Counted from the stretch's first letter, positions 49,521 to 58,995 are shown. The stretch: 64,000 bases of DNA from an uncultured Clostridia bacterium (GCA_948896235.1 CAQUUC010000001.1:62001-126000); one strand, 5' to 3'. A program made the numbers and translations. The notes: a model not told the origin generated them from the letters alone.

Positions 49521-51528
49521 AGAATATTACGAAAATGAAGATTATATTATAACATCATTATATGGTCATCTATTAGAATTATATAGAATGGAAGATTATA
49601 ATAAAGAATTTAAAGTTTGGAATATAAAAGACCTACCATATTTCCCAGAAGATTTTAAATGGAAGATAAAGGCACAAAAAGGAATTAGAGAAAGATATAA
49701 TCTAATAGAAAAGCTAATTTTAAAAAAGGAAGTTAATATAATCATTAATTGTGGTGATAATGACCGAGAAGGAGAAGTTTTAGTAAATAACTTAATCTAT
49801 GACATATTTAGAAAAAACAAGATTCAAAAAACAATAAAAAGAATTTTATTACAAGATTTAGCAGAAAGTACAATACAAGAAGAACTTAATAATTTAAGAG
49901 ATATAAAAGATACAGAGAATTGGTACAAAGAAGGTTTAGCGAGAACTTATATAGATTGGATTTATGGAATCAACTTTTCGAGATTTGTTAGTATAAAAGC
50001 AAAAGATAAATTTCCAGTAGGAAGAGTTATTGTTCCAACAGTTAAGTTTATATATGATAGAGAGCAAGAAATAATTAACTTTAAAGAAGAAAAATATATA
50101 CAACTTGAAGGAATAATAAAGAAAGATAATAAAGAAATAAAAATAGAGCTTGGAGATAAAGTAAAATTAGAAAAAGGACAAGAAGAAAAACAAAAGAAAG
50201 ATATGCTAGAAGCAGCAGAAAAAATAAGTAATGGAAAAATAACAGTTTTAGATATAGAACAAAAAGAATTAATTAAAAAGCCTAAAAAGTTATTTTCGTT
50301 AAAAACATTACAAAATTATATGTTTAATAAATATAAGATAAAAATTAGTAACACATTAAACTATGCTCAATCATTATATGAAAAAACATATACAACATAT
50401 CCTCGCACAAATTCAGAATATTTAACAGAAGAAGAAAAAGACAAAGTAAAAGAAATTATCAATAAATTGGTAAAACAAGAAAATCTAAATATTGATATGA
50501 AAGATGACAAGAAAATATTTGATTCTAAAAAAGTAGAATCTCATAGTGCAATTATTATTACTGGTAATAAAGTAGATAATAAAGAATTAACAGAAGATGA
50601 AAACAAACTATATAATTCGATTAGAAATAGATTTTTAGCAAATTTCTGTAAAGATGACTGTGTTATAGAAGAACAAATAGTAAAATTCAAAAATCAAACT
50701 TTAGAAGGCAAGATAAAAGGAACTGTTATTAAACAAAAGGGTTATTTAGAATTTGAAAATGATTTGACAGAAAAAGATATTCCTAATTTCTTAAAAGGAG
50801 AAGAGATTGATATTAAATTTAAGGTTGTAGAAAAAACAACAACTCCTCCAGGAAAAGTAACAGAAGCGGAGCTTAATAATTTTTATGAAAATCCATTTAA
50901 GAAGGAAAAGAGAGAAAAGGAAGATGAAACAACAGATGAAGATTATATAGCAATTATGGAAGGATGCGAAATAGGAACACCTGCTACTCGTGCTGGAATT
51001 ATCGAAAAGGTAAAACAAGAGGGATATATTATAGAAAACAAAAGCAATTTGGAAATTACAGATAAAGGAATCAAACTAATTGAAATATTAGAAGAGTTAG
51101 GAATAAATTTATATAAAGAAAAAACAGTAGAAATAAGTAAAGATTTAAAAGCAATTTATAATAATAAGAATAGTATAGACAATATATTAGAAAGAGTAAA
51201 AGAAGAGGTTAAACAAGGAATAAACAAAAAAGCAGAAATAACAGAATTTAAAAAGACGGCAATAGGAAAATGTCCTATATGTAAAAAAGATATGCTCGAA
51301 AATAATAAAAGCTATTATTGTGAAGATTGGGAAAATTGTGGTTTTAGTATATGGAAACAAATTTGTAGTAAAAAGTTAAGTAGTACAATAATTAAAGAAT
51401 TATTAGAAAAAGGGAAAACAAAAGAAATAAAAGGCTTTAAATCTAAACAAGGTAAAACTTTTTCAGCAAGTTTAATAATTGAAGACAATAAAGTAAAACT
51501 AAATTTTGAAAATAGTAAGAGGACCTAA
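49441..51528 (+). CDS. topB: DNA topoisomerase III
   Basis: 695 residues. N-terminal Toprim LIIAEKPSVAKELSR and NCGDNDREGEVLVNNLIYDI (DxD metal site), the active-site region YTTYPRTNSEYL with the catalytic Tyr, GTPATRAGIIEKV, and a C-terminal zinc ribbon CPICKKDML...CEDWENCGF. Topo III decatenates replicating DNA and is common on conjugative elements and plasmids. RBS AAGGAGAAAAAG. It shares 80 bases with the preceding small membrane gene. Confidence 0.95.
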   Translation: MKKLIIAEKPSVAKELSRTLKGCTKTKEYYENEDYIITSLYGHLLELYRMEDYNKEFKVWNIKDLPYFPEDFKWKIKAQKGIRERYNLIEKLILKKEVNIIINCGDNDREGEVLVNNLIYDIFRKNKIQKTIKRILLQDLAESTIQEELNNLRDIKDTENWYKEGLARTYIDWIYGINFSRFVSIKAKDKFPVGRVIVPTVKFIYDREQEIINFKEEKYIQLEGIIKKDNKEIKIELGDKVKLEKGQEEKQKKDMLEAAEKISNGKITVLDIEQKELIKKPKKLFSLKTLQNYMFNKYKIKISNTLNYAQSLYEKTYTTYPRTNSEYLTEEEKDKVKEIINKLVKQENLNIDMKDDKKIFDSKKVESHSAIIITGNKVDNKELTEDENKLYNSIRNRFLANFCKDDCVIEEQIVKFKNQTLEGKIKGTVIKQKGYLEFENDLTEKDIPNFLKGEEIDIKFKVVEKTTTPPGKVTEAELNNFYENPFKKEKREKEDETTDEDYIAIMEGCEIGTPATRAGIIEKVKQEGYIIENKSNLEITDKGIKLIEILEELGINLYKEKTVEISKDLKAIYNNKNSIDNILERVKEEVKQGINKKAEITEFKKTAIGKCPICKKDMLENNKSYYCEDWENCGFSIWKQICSKKLSSTIIKELLEKGKTKEIKGFKSKQGKTFSASLIIEDNKVKLNFENSKRT

Positions 51529-51530
51529 AG

Positions 51531-52364
51531 ATGAGATTATTTGATAGGATAAAAAATAAAATAATAAATGTTTTAGATCCAAACTTAACTGAAGATTATA
51601 AGAAACTACAAAATAATCACAATATATTAGAACAAGAATATTCAAAGCTAGGAGAAAGTCATGATAAATTAGCAGATAATTATGAATATGCTTTATACTC
51701 TAATAATGAAAACACACGAACTATAGAAAAGTTAAAAGAAACAAATGAAAATTTAAAAAGTAATATAGCAAATAAAATCTTGCAAACATTAAGACCTAAA
51801 TTGGAAGAAATGACATTAGGCAGATTAGAATTTTTATATAAAGAACTAAACTATGAAGATGTGCAATTAAAGGAAATATATTCAAAAAGCATAGATTGTG
51901 AAGAAATATATCTTTCAAAAGGCGAACTTATAGATGAGGTTTCAGAAGAAATTTTGGGAGATAAAGAACTGTGGGATTTATTTCCAGAAGAAGATGCAAG
52001 AGGAACATTTGAATTTATAAATGGATATGAGTCTGCTAGATGGAGAGAAAAATATTACTTTGGAAAAATTGTTAATATAGAACATATTAGTTGCTATGAA
52101 TTTTGTACATATAAACTTGACTATTCTAATAAAGATTATGTTGAATATAAGAAAAAGTTATATAAAGAAGTAATACCTAGAGAGTTGGAAAAGTATATGA
52201 CATATATATTGAAAGATAATCCAAATATATTAAGCAATACAGAAGAATACTTAGAAAAAGTAGAAGAAAAATTTACACAAGAAAAACTAAAGCCAAAAGA
52301 AGAAAAAACACAACAAGAAGAGCATAATAAAGTAGAACAAACAGAAGAGGAAGAAGAAATGTAA
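51531..52364 (+). CDS. Coiled-coil hypothetical protein
   Basis: 277 residues. The N-terminal FDRIKNKIINVLDPN and a coiled coil LQNNHNILEQEYSKLGESH, a mid part with SKGELIDEVSEEILGDKELWDLFPEE, and a low-complexity Glu/Gln tail. It starts 2 bases after topB's stop and is probably transcribed with it. Function unknown. Confidence 0.6.
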   Translation: MRLFDRIKNKIINVLDPNLTEDYKKLQNNHNILEQEYSKLGESHDKLADNYEYALYSNNENTRTIEKLKETNENLKSNIANKILQTLRPKLEEMTLGRLEFLYKELNYEDVQLKEIYSKSIDCEEIYLSKGELIDEVSEEILGDKELWDLFPEEDARGTFEFINGYESARWREKYYFGKIVNIEHISCYEFCTYKLDYSNKDYVEYKKKLYKEVIPRELEKYMTYILKDNPNILSNTEEYLEKVEEKFTQEKLKPKEEKTQQEEHNKVEQTEEEEEM

Positions 52365-52411
52365 AAAGTTATAAACAATTAATAATATTATTCTATTTAT
52401 ATAATCAAAAA

Positions 52412-52440
52412 TTGACAATCATACCGATATGATGTATAAT
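52412..52440 (+). promoter_or_regulatory. Promoter of AbiE pair with operator in the spacer
   Basis: TTGACA (52412-52417), 17-base spacer, TATAAT (52435-52440). ATCATAccgaTATGAT (52418-52433) is a palindrome filling the spacer. AbiEi-type antitoxins repress their own operon by binding such inverted sites. Confidence 0.85.
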
Positions 52441-52474
52441 ATGGGTATAGTCGTCAAAAAAAGAAGGTGATTAA

Positions 52475-53056
52475 ATGGATAATATAGAAAAGATTAAGGA
52501 ATTAGTAGAAAATAATAATGGTGTATTGTTGGTAAAAGAAGCAGAAAAAAATAATATTCATAGACAATATATAAAACAATTAGAAGAAACTGGGTATTTA
52601 AGAAAAGTGTCAAAAGGAATATATGTAAAAGAAGATAAGGAAGTAAATGAATTTTATATTTTAGGACAAAAATATAAAAAAGGAATCTTCTCACATAATA
52701 CAGCATTGTATTTTTATGATTTAACAGATAGAACACCAATAAAACTAGATATGACATTTCCAAGTTATATAACAGTACATGATAATTCTATAAAGATTCA
52801 TTACATAAAAGAAGAGAAGCATCTTTTAGGGTTAAAAGAAATGAAATTACAAGATGGAACAACAATACAAATATATGATATGGAAAGAACAATATGTGAC
52901 ATTATTAGAGATAGAAATAAAATTGATCCACAAATATTTAATGATGCAGTAAAAGGATATATTAAAAAGAAAAATAAGAATTTAGTTTTATTATATGAAT
53001 ATGCAGAGAAATTTAAGATAGAAAATATATTAAGAAATTATATGGAGGTATTATAA
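52475..53056 (+). CDS. abiEi: AbiEi-type antitoxin (type IV toxin-antitoxin)
   Basis: 193 residues. N-terminal winged helix: IEKIKELVENNNGVLLVKEAEKNNIHRQYIKQLEETGYLRKVSKGIYVKED, then the C-terminal antitoxin part with IFSHNTALYFYDLTDRTP, MTFPSYITVH and DMERTICDIIRDRNKIDPQIFNDAVKGY. It represses the operon and counters the AbiEii toxin without forming a stable complex in the known systems. The toxin starts at the next base. RBS GAAGGTG. Confidence 0.9.
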   Translation: MDNIEKIKELVENNNGVLLVKEAEKNNIHRQYIKQLEETGYLRKVSKGIYVKEDKEVNEFYILGQKYKKGIFSHNTALYFYDLTDRTPIKLDMTFPSYITVHDNSIKIHYIKEEKHLLGLKEMKLQDGTTIQIYDMERTICDIIRDRNKIDPQIFNDAVKGYIKKKNKNLVLLYEYAEKFKIENILRNYMEVL

Positions 53057-53902
53057 TTGAAAAGGAATGCAATGAGCTTTAAAGCCATAATAAACAACTT
53101 GGCAAAAGAAAATAATGTGGCAGCACAACTAGTCCTACAAACATATATGTTAGAAAGATTACTAGAAAGAATATCAATTTCAAAATATAAAGATAATTTT
53201 ATATTAAAGGGAGGAATGTTAATATCTGCAATGCTTGGAATTGATAGTAGAACTACAATGGATATGGATACAACCATAAAAGGATTTTCATTAACAAAAG
53301 AGAACATCTCAAATATTATGTTAGAAATATGTAATATAGAAATTGATGATAATGTAACTTTTAAAATTAATAAAGTAGATTTAATTAGAGAAGATGATGA
53401 TTATGGTGGGTATAGAATTACATTTGAAGCAAGATATAACAATGAAATGCCAGTTATAATGAAAATAGATATTACAACTGGAGATAAAATTACATATAAA
53501 GAAATTGAATATAGTTTTACATTAATGCTAGAAGATAGAAAAATACAAATATGGTCATACAATGTAGAAACTATTATTGCAGAAAAATTTGAGGCAATCA
53601 TAAAAAGAGGTGTGCTTTCAACAAGAATTAGGGATTATTATGATGTTTATATGCTTATAAATACTCAAAGTAAAATTATTGATAATAAAACTTTAAAAGA
53701 TGCAATAACTTTAACAGCACAACATAGAGAAACAAATGAAATAATAAAAAACTGGAAGAAAGTAGTAGATAAAATCGAAAACGATAGCAAGATGCAACAG
53801 CAATGGAAAAGGTATCAAAAAGATAATTTTTATGCTGAAGGAATAGAATATAATGATTTAATAAATGCTATAAACAAAGTAGGAGAAATCTTCGAGGGAT
53901 AA
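53057..53902 (+). CDS. abiEii: AbiEii/AbiGii nucleotidyltransferase toxin
   Basis: 281 residues from TTG 53057, with GGAGG 8 bases before. FILKGGMLISAMLGIDSRTTMDMDTTIKGF holds the family's G-S/G-x-x-x DxD-like nucleotidyltransferase signature, KIDITTGDKI the third acid, and AEKFEAIIKRGVLSTRIRDYYDVYMLI the conserved Lys and Arg-Asp-x-Tyr-Asp motif. Such toxins add nucleotides to tRNA acceptor stems and stop translation during phage attack. Paired with the antitoxin directly upstream and followed by a terminator. Confidence 0.9.
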   Translation: MKRNAMSFKAIINNLAKENNVAAQLVLQTYMLERLLERISISKYKDNFILKGGMLISAMLGIDSRTTMDMDTTIKGFSLTKENISNIMLEICNIEIDDNVTFKINKVDLIREDDDYGGYRITFEARYNNEMPVIMKIDITTGDKITYKEIEYSFTLMLEDRKIQIWSYNVETIIAEKFEAIIKRGVLSTRIRDYYDVYMLINTQSKIIDNKTLKDAITLTAQHRETNEIIKNWKKVVDKIENDSKMQQQWKRYQKDNFYAEGIEYNDLINAINKVGEIFEG

Positions 53903-53917
53903 TTTTTTTTATCAATT

Positions 53918-53954
53918 AAGGCAACTAACCGATAAATGTGCTAGTTGCCTTTTA
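53918..53954 (+). terminator. Rho-independent terminator of AbiE operon
   Basis: AAGGCAACTA (53918-53927) and TAGTTGCCTT (53942-53951) form a 10-bp stem with a 14-base loop followed by TTT. The next 180 bases to 54137 hold a possible promoter but no gene. Confidence 0.85.
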
Positions 53955-54136
53955 GTTATTATAAAAGGAAAAGGAAATCAATGTTTTTCTCGGCATAAAT
54001 TTATTCCAATTCCACATTGATTTCTAGTAGAAATAACTTAAAAAAATGGAAAAAATTTTTAATAGCTTTAATTTTTAGAAAAAATGTGGTATGATTGCAT
54101 TGTCATTTAAGATTTACAAAATGGAAGGTGATAGAA

Positions 54137-54391
54137 ATGACAGTAAAATTTGTAGAAGAATATTGGAATAGCAAATTAAAAGAAAATGAAGAATACATGG
54201 TTTGTACTTTTTACGATCTTAGAGTGAAAAATAATGTATCAGAAGAAGATGTTGACCAGTTTTTAGAATGGAGTAGAAACAAGTTACAAAACATGGGATA
54301 TAATGTTTATTTTACAGGTACAAGGTTTGTTTATCAAAATGCAAATAGAAAAGTAGAAGACAATCAATATATAATAGCAATAAAAGAATAA
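54137..54391 (+). CDS. Hypothetical small protein
   Basis: 84 residues from ATG 54137 with GGAAGGTG upstream; an earlier frame start at 54095 lacks an RBS. VKFVEEYWNSKLKENEEYMVCTFYDLRVKNNVSEEDVDQFLEWSRNKL is mostly helix with a short final strand pair. Not recognised. First of a row of small genes. Confidence 0.55.
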   Translation: MTVKFVEEYWNSKLKENEEYMVCTFYDLRVKNNVSEEDVDQFLEWSRNKLQNMGYNVYFTGTRFVYQNANRKVEDNQYIIAIKE

Positions 54392-54412
54392 ATTAAAAGG
54401 GGAGAAAATTAG

Positions 54413-54628
54413 ATGAATCCATATGAAGTATTTGACACAGAAGAAATAAGAAAAATAGAAAATATAGTAGGTACTATTGAAAATAGAGAATATACAAGAG
54501 AAGAGTGTAACAAATTTGTGCATAGTATATCAGAGGATATTATGAGTAAAAGCTATAAAAATGGCGATATGGATAAAACAAGACAAGAATTTAGTGGAAT
54601 ATTAAGTAAATTTGAAAACTGGATATAA
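54413..54628 (+). CDS. Hypothetical small protein
   Basis: 71 residues, helical: NPYEVFDTEEIRKIENIVGTIENREYTREECNKFVHSISEDIM. RBS AGGGGAG. Not recognised. Follows the previous gene closely. Confidence 0.55.
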   Translation: MNPYEVFDTEEIRKIENIVGTIENREYTREECNKFVHSISEDIMSKSYKNGDMDKTRQEFSGILSKFENWI

Positions 54629-54647
54629 AGAAAATAAGGAGAAATAA

Positions 54648-54821
54648 ATGCGATACAAAGTTTTTGATGTGGTTTTGTTGAATAATGGAAATAAAGCAAC
54701 TATTTTAGGAGAAATTGACAAAGTTCATTATAAAGTAGAAATAGTAAATAATGAAGGAAAGACAGAAGGAATCTCGCAAATAACTGATAACGATATAAAG
54801 GATTGCATATCAAAAAAATAA
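54648..54821 (+). CDS. Small hypothetical protein
   Basis: 57 residues, RBS AAGGAG 7 bases before the ATG. YKVFDVVLLNNGNKATILGEID and KVHYKVEIVNNEGKTEGISQIT form a small beta barrel-like pattern that recalls SH3-like domains in mobile elements. Function unknown. Confidence 0.55.
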   Translation: MRYKVFDVVLLNNGNKATILGEIDKVHYKVEIVNNEGKTEGISQITDNDIKDCISKK

Positions 54822-54870
54822 CATTACAGAAGATAGAAGTAATCGAATATAACAGAAATAGAGGAATGTT

Positions 54871-55119
54871 ATGAAAATATATAAAGAACCTATCAAAGAA
54901 GAAACAGAAACAACAATTAATGTGTTGTATCACGAAAATAAATTGGTCATTTATACTAATAAGGTGGCATTACAAAAGCAACTAAACAAATTAATTGGCG
55001 AGCCAACCAAAGAACTTAAAATAAAAAGATCCATTGCAGGAAGTATATGGGAAATATCACTAGAAGAAAAAAGTAAGATACAAAGAATTATAGTAAAGGC
55101 AAACATTTATGAATTATAG
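54871..55119 (+). CDS. Small hypothetical protein
   Basis: 82 residues. TTINVLYHENKLVIYTNKVALQKQLNKLIGEPTKELKIKRSIAGSIWEISL, alternating strands and a helix. RBS GAGGAATGTT is only fair. Seen as cargo in element regions of this kind; no known role. Confidence 0.55.
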   Translation: MKIYKEPIKEETETTINVLYHENKLVIYTNKVALQKQLNKLIGEPTKELKIKRSIAGSIWEISLEEKSKIQRIIVKANIYEL

Positions 55120-55137
55120 TAATGAAAAGGAAAATGT

Positions 55138-55629
55138 ATGAAATTAGATAATTATATTGAATTTATTAAGGAAAAACATAAAGGTCAAAAAAGAATACAA
55201 GGAACACCATATTATATACATCCACTAGAAGTAAGTAACATTTTATATAAGAGAGGTTTTCCAAAAGATTATCAAATTGTGGGTTTATTTCATGATTTAT
55301 TAGAAGATACGAATACTACTTATGAAGAGCTAGTTCAAATTTCAAATAAAGAAATTGCAGATGCAGTAAAATTGATAACAAAAGAAAAGGGATATGTAAT
55401 GTCAGATTACATTAATAGAATCAAGCAAAATGATATGGCAAGAATGGTAAAATTAGCAGATAGATTACACAATTTGTCAGAAACACATTTGGCTTCAGAA
55501 AAATTTCAAGCAAGATATGTTAAAGAAACAGAAGAATGGTTTATAGATTTAGCTGCTGGAACAGTTTTTGAAGAAGATATAAAGGACATGTTAGATAATT
55601 TAAAACAAGAATTAAATGAAGAAATGTAA
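55138..55629 (+). CDS. HD-domain small alarmone hydrolase-like protein
   Basis: 163 residues. HKGQKRIQGTPYYIHPLEVSNILYK carries the H, FHDLLEDTNTTYEEL the HD metal pair with the ED signature, and MARMVKLADRLHNLSE the final D. This is the Mesh1/SpoT hydrolase fold without a synthetase part; such proteins remove pyrophosphate from (p)ppGpp. On a mobile element it could counter the stringent response or defend against alarmone toxins, which is inference. RBS AAAGG. Confidence 0.85.
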   Translation: MKLDNYIEFIKEKHKGQKRIQGTPYYIHPLEVSNILYKRGFPKDYQIVGLFHDLLEDTNTTYEELVQISNKEIADAVKLITKEKGYVMSDYINRIKQNDMARMVKLADRLHNLSETHLASEKFQARYVKETEEWFIDLAAGTVFEEDIKDMLDNLKQELNEEM

Positions 55630-55655
55630 TAAATTGATTATAGGAGAGATTAGAC

Positions 55656-56204
55656 ATGAATGGTAAACAATTATCAGAATTTGTAAGTGAATTTAGAAAT
55701 AAATATATTGGAAAACAAATGAATATACAGGAAATAAAAAAACTATTAAATGACAATTATAAAACTAAAATAAATAATATTATAGAGGATAAAAATATGG
55801 TCAGTATTAATATTGAACCTGTTAAGATGCACGATCACGAAATGAATATATGTGTAAATAGACTAAATGTAATAACAAGAAAAGGCATTATAGATTATTT
55901 AGTTGTGGAACAGGAAACTACTTCAGCAATGATTAATTCTGTAAGGCAAAGATATTATTTTGATAAAGAAAATGAACTATTTGTAAGTAGTGTAAAAATG
56001 GATGAGAAGATGGTTTTTAATAATGTATGTTATGAAACAATGATAAGTTATAATGGAAAATTCTTTTATCAGAATAGATATTCTATGCAGGAGGCAGCAG
56101 TAACTTTTAATGATGACATTTTTAATCAGATAGTAAATGATAAAACTATTGAAGAAATCAAAGAAATGTATGATAGTCAAGAAGAAATGGAAGAAACTAT
56201 ATAA
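55656..56204 (+). CDS. Hypothetical protein
   Basis: 182 residues. NGKQLSEFVSEFRNKYIGKQMNIQEIKKLLNDNYKTKINNII at the N-terminus, strand-rich middle (DYLVVEQETTSAMINSVRQRYYF) and an acidic C-terminal helix EEIKEMYDSQEEMEETI. No family recognised. RBS GGAGAG. Part of the same-strand row of small genes. Confidence 0.5.
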   Translation: MNGKQLSEFVSEFRNKYIGKQMNIQEIKKLLNDNYKTKINNIIEDKNMVSINIEPVKMHDHEMNICVNRLNVITRKGIIDYLVVEQETTSAMINSVRQRYYFDKENELFVSSVKMDEKMVFNNVCYETMISYNGKFFYQNRYSMQEAAVTFNDDIFNQIVNDKTIEEIKEMYDSQEEMEETI

Positions 56205-56224
56205 ATTAAAGGAGAAATTTTATT

Positions 56225-56428
56225 ATGTCAGAATGGAAATGTATAAAATGTGGAAATACAGAATTTGAAAAAGATCAATTTCAAGCTACAGGAGGAAACT
56301 TTGCAAAAATATTTGATGTTCAAAATAAAAAGTTTATTACTGTAAGTTGTACTAAATGTGGTTATACAGAGATTTATAAGACAGGTACTGATGCAGGAAT
56401 GAATATATTAGATTTCTTAATGAATTAA
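56225..56428 (+). CDS. Zinc-ribbon nucleic-acid-binding-like protein
   Basis: 67 residues. WKCIKCGNTEFEKDQFQATGG and FITVSCTKCGYTEIYKTG give two C-x2-C pairs, a PF09855-like zinc ribbon. RBS AAAGGAG. Function unknown. Confidence 0.8.
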   Translation: MSEWKCIKCGNTEFEKDQFQATGGNFAKIFDVQNKKFITVSCTKCGYTEIYKTGTDAGMNILDFLMN

Positions 56429-56511
56429 AGTATTTATTAGTTCGATAAATAGTAATTATCGAGATGATAAATAGCAGATAAAATATAATTAAGATATATA
56501 AGGAGTAAGTA

Positions 56512-57129
56512 GTGAAATTTTGGGATAAGTTTAATAAATTTATTAATGAACCTAGTAATGATAGAAAAAATGAAAATGGATTAAAAATCGAAGTAGATAA
56601 TAAAAAGAATGGAAAATTTAAAATTTATGATAATACTGGGAGTTTAAAATATATTGCAAAAGGAAAATGTATTTCTAGGAAACCTCATTTTTCTATTTAT
56701 ACAATGCAAGGAAAAGAAATTGGAACTATTAAGCAAAACAAAAGTAGACGCTATAAATATAACACAAGAGAACTTACAATTAAAATTGCAGGAGACAAAG
56801 AAGTGATTTTTGGTAGAGAAAAAAATTTCTTTAAAAGTGGCTATATTTTAGATAATGGTTGGAAGGTCAAACTTAATAAATCAGAATATGAAATTAAAGA
56901 TAGGGAAGAAATTATTGGAATAGTATCAGAGAAAATTGTATATTCACAATCACTTTTTTCAATTAAAGCAGATTCTCACTCTTATTTAGCTACCTCAAAT
57001 AAATATGAAAATGAATTATTAGTTTTAATGATTGCATTATCATTAGTTATATATATAATAAACGAAAAAGAGCAAGAAAAGGAAGAGTCCCGTTTCCGTT
57101 TGTTACCAGCAGATGGAGGAGGAGAATAG
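56512..57129 (+). CDS. LURP-one/Tubby-like C2 domain protein with membrane segment
   Basis: 205 residues from GTG with AAGGAG upstream. Beta-rich repeats KFKIYDNTGSLKYIAKGK, PHFSIYTMQGKEIGTIKQ, KIAGDKEVIFGREK and IVGIVSEKIVYSQSLFSIKAD resemble the LURP-one-like fold. A short helix LLVLMIALSLVIYII and a basic-acidic tail end the chain. Function unknown. The match is by repeat pattern only. Confidence 0.55.
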   Translation: MKFWDKFNKFINEPSNDRKNENGLKIEVDNKKNGKFKIYDNTGSLKYIAKGKCISRKPHFSIYTMQGKEIGTIKQNKSRRYKYNTRELTIKIAGDKEVIFGREKNFFKSGYILDNGWKVKLNKSEYEIKDREEIIGIVSEKIVYSQSLFSIKADSHSYLATSNKYENELLVLMIALSLVIYIINEKEQEKEESRFRLLPADGGGE

Positions 57130-57171
57130 GTATAGCGGTAAATTACAAATTATCGAGTAGGAGGAAATAAT

Positions 57172-57645
57172 TTGAAAAACTTAATTATTTATGCTAGTAA
57201 AACAGGAACAACAGAAAAATGTGCTAAAGAAATAAATAGACAGTTAAAAGATTCTAAAATGGTAAATATATTAAATCAAAATGAAGATATAAATAGATAT
57301 GATTTAATTATTGTCGGTACTCCAATTAGAATGGGAATGATAGACAAAAAAATAGGAAAGTTTTTGATTAATAATATTGAAACCTTAAAATCAAAAAAAG
57401 TAGCATATTTTATTTGTTGCGGCTTTAATGAAAATTGGAAAAGTTATTATGAGCAAAATATTCCAAAAGATTTGTTAGATACTGCCATTATTTATGATAC
57501 TTTTGGAGGAGAAATGGATATACAAAAACAAAAAGGTTTTGATAAATTTATTACAAAGATGGTAATCAAGAATATAGATAAAAACAAAGAAATAAAAATA
57601 TTAAATGAAAATATTGAAAGATTTATAAAACTATTAGATTACTAA
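57172..57645 (+). CDS. Flavodoxin domain protein
   Basis: 157 residues from TTG with TAGGAGG. LIIYASKTGTTEKCAKEINRQL is the FMN phosphate loop (T/S-x-T-G-x-T), LIIVGTPIRMGMIDKKIGKFL the second loop and VAYFICCGFNENW the third. It is a HemG/flavodoxin-like electron carrier. AAATTACAAATTAT lies upstream and AAACTACAATTTTGAAAGG after it, variants of the junction motif. Confidence 0.85.
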   Translation: MKNLIIYASKTGTTEKCAKEINRQLKDSKMVNILNQNEDINRYDLIIVGTPIRMGMIDKKIGKFLINNIETLKSKKVAYFICCGFNENWKSYYEQNIPKDLLDTAIIYDTFGGEMDIQKQKGFDKFITKMVIKNIDKNKEIKILNENIERFIKLLDY

Positions 57646-57674
57646 TAAACTACAATTTTGAAAGGAAGTAATAT

Positions 57675-58454
57675 ATGTATTATCCAAAACAGATACCATA
57701 TTTATTAGATAAAGAATTTAAGGAAAATATAGAATATGTAGAATATAATATAAAAGAACTTGAAAATTATTGTATGTGTATTTGGACAATGAAATCAAAG
57801 AATATATTAGATAAAACTATAGATAACAACATTTTGCCAGATGCCTGTATTGATATAGTGATAGATTTTGCTAATAATGCGATTTGCTTTGCAGGATTTA
57901 GTAAAGAAACAGAAGCCTTTCAGTTAAATAAAAACATAGACTATATGGGGGGTAGATTGAAACCAGGTATATTTTTTATGCTTTTTAATATAGAAGCAGA
58001 TAAAATAATGGATAATGAAATACCTTTTAGTAATATAGAAAAAGAAATTAGTTTGGATAAAATATTGAATTTAAAAAATACTAATGAAAGAATAGAATAT
58101 TTAAAAGGTTATTTGTTTCAAAAGACAAAGGATAAAATAGAAATGCCATTTGTAATAATGGTAGAAAGGTTATACAATAATCCTAAAGACCAAAATGTAA
58201 TAGATATTGCAAAAAAATTAGGATATAATGAAAGACACTTATATAGAGTATTTAAAGTAAATTTTGGAGTATCACCAAGGGTTCTATTAAATATACTTAG
58301 GTTGCATTTATGCTTAACATTAATATTAGAAAAAAATATGAATTTAATAGATATTGCTAATTTATGTGGTTTTTATGATCAATCACATTTAATAAGAGAA
58401 ATAAAGAGATATACAGGAATTTCTCCATTAAAGATAATAGAAAATTATAAATAA
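57675..58454 (+). CDS. AraC family transcriptional regulator
   Basis: 259 residues. The N-terminal part, with LPDACIDIVIDFANNAICFAG, is a DUF6597-like sensor; the C-terminal has the AraC double HTH: NVIDIAKKLGYNERHLYRVFKVNFGVSPRVLLNILRLH and NLIDIANLCGFYDQSHLIREIKRYTGISPLKI. RBS GAAAGGAAG. Likely an activator of neighbouring genes. Confidence 0.9.
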   Translation: MYYPKQIPYLLDKEFKENIEYVEYNIKELENYCMCIWTMKSKNILDKTIDNNILPDACIDIVIDFANNAICFAGFSKETEAFQLNKNIDYMGGRLKPGIFFMLFNIEADKIMDNEIPFSNIEKEISLDKILNLKNTNERIEYLKGYLFQKTKDKIEMPFVIMVERLYNNPKDQNVIDIAKKLGYNERHLYRVFKVNFGVSPRVLLNILRLHLCLTLILEKNMNLIDIANLCGFYDQSHLIREIKRYTGISPLKIIENYK

Positions 58455-58517
58455 TGTCCGTTTTTTACAATACAGTTTTGTTTTTTTTTCTTATAATCAT
58501 ACTGGAGGTAGAAATAT

Positions 58518-58898
58518 ATGTATGAAACGGTAACAACCAACATTATGGTTAAAAATGTAAAAGAAACAATAAAGTTTTATGAAGAAAAATTAGGATTTCA
58601 AAAGATATTAAGTGTTCCAGAAGAAGGAGAAATTTTAAATTTTGCTATTTTAAATAAGGATAAAATTTCTATAATGATTCAAGAGCAAAAAAATTTGCTT
58701 GAAGAATACTCAACTTTAAAAACAGATGAAATAGTACCAACATTTACATTATTTATAACTGTTGATGATGTTTCAGCAGTTTATAATGAATTAAAAGATA
58801 GAGTAAAAATTGCTAAAGAACTTCATAAAACTTTTTATAGCAAAGATGAATTTGCTATTTTTGATAACAATGGAAATATATTGACAATATCTTGTTAA
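58518..58898 (+). CDS. VOC family protein (glyoxalase/bleomycin resistance-like)
   Basis: 126 residues. TTNIMVKNVKETIKFYEEKLGF is the typical first beta-alpha unit, SIMIQEQKNLLEEY the middle, and TPT-like FTLFITVDDVSAVYNELKD with the final FAIFDNNGNILTI the second unit. Metal ligands are not certain. Its likely promoter is TATAAT at about 58493. RBS ACTGGAGG. Confidence 0.85.
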   Translation: MYETVTTNIMVKNVKETIKFYEEKLGFQKILSVPEEGEILNFAILNKDKISIMIQEQKNLLEEYSTLKTDEIVPTFTLFITVDDVSAVYNELKDRVKIAKELHKTFYSKDEFAIFDNNGNILTISC

Positions 58899-58995
58899 AA
58901 ATCAAAAGCAGACTAGAAAATAGTTTGCTTTTTAATATATAATGATAACGATAAATTTCATAATCTAATTTTTTTAAAAAAAGTTGCGATTTTTT

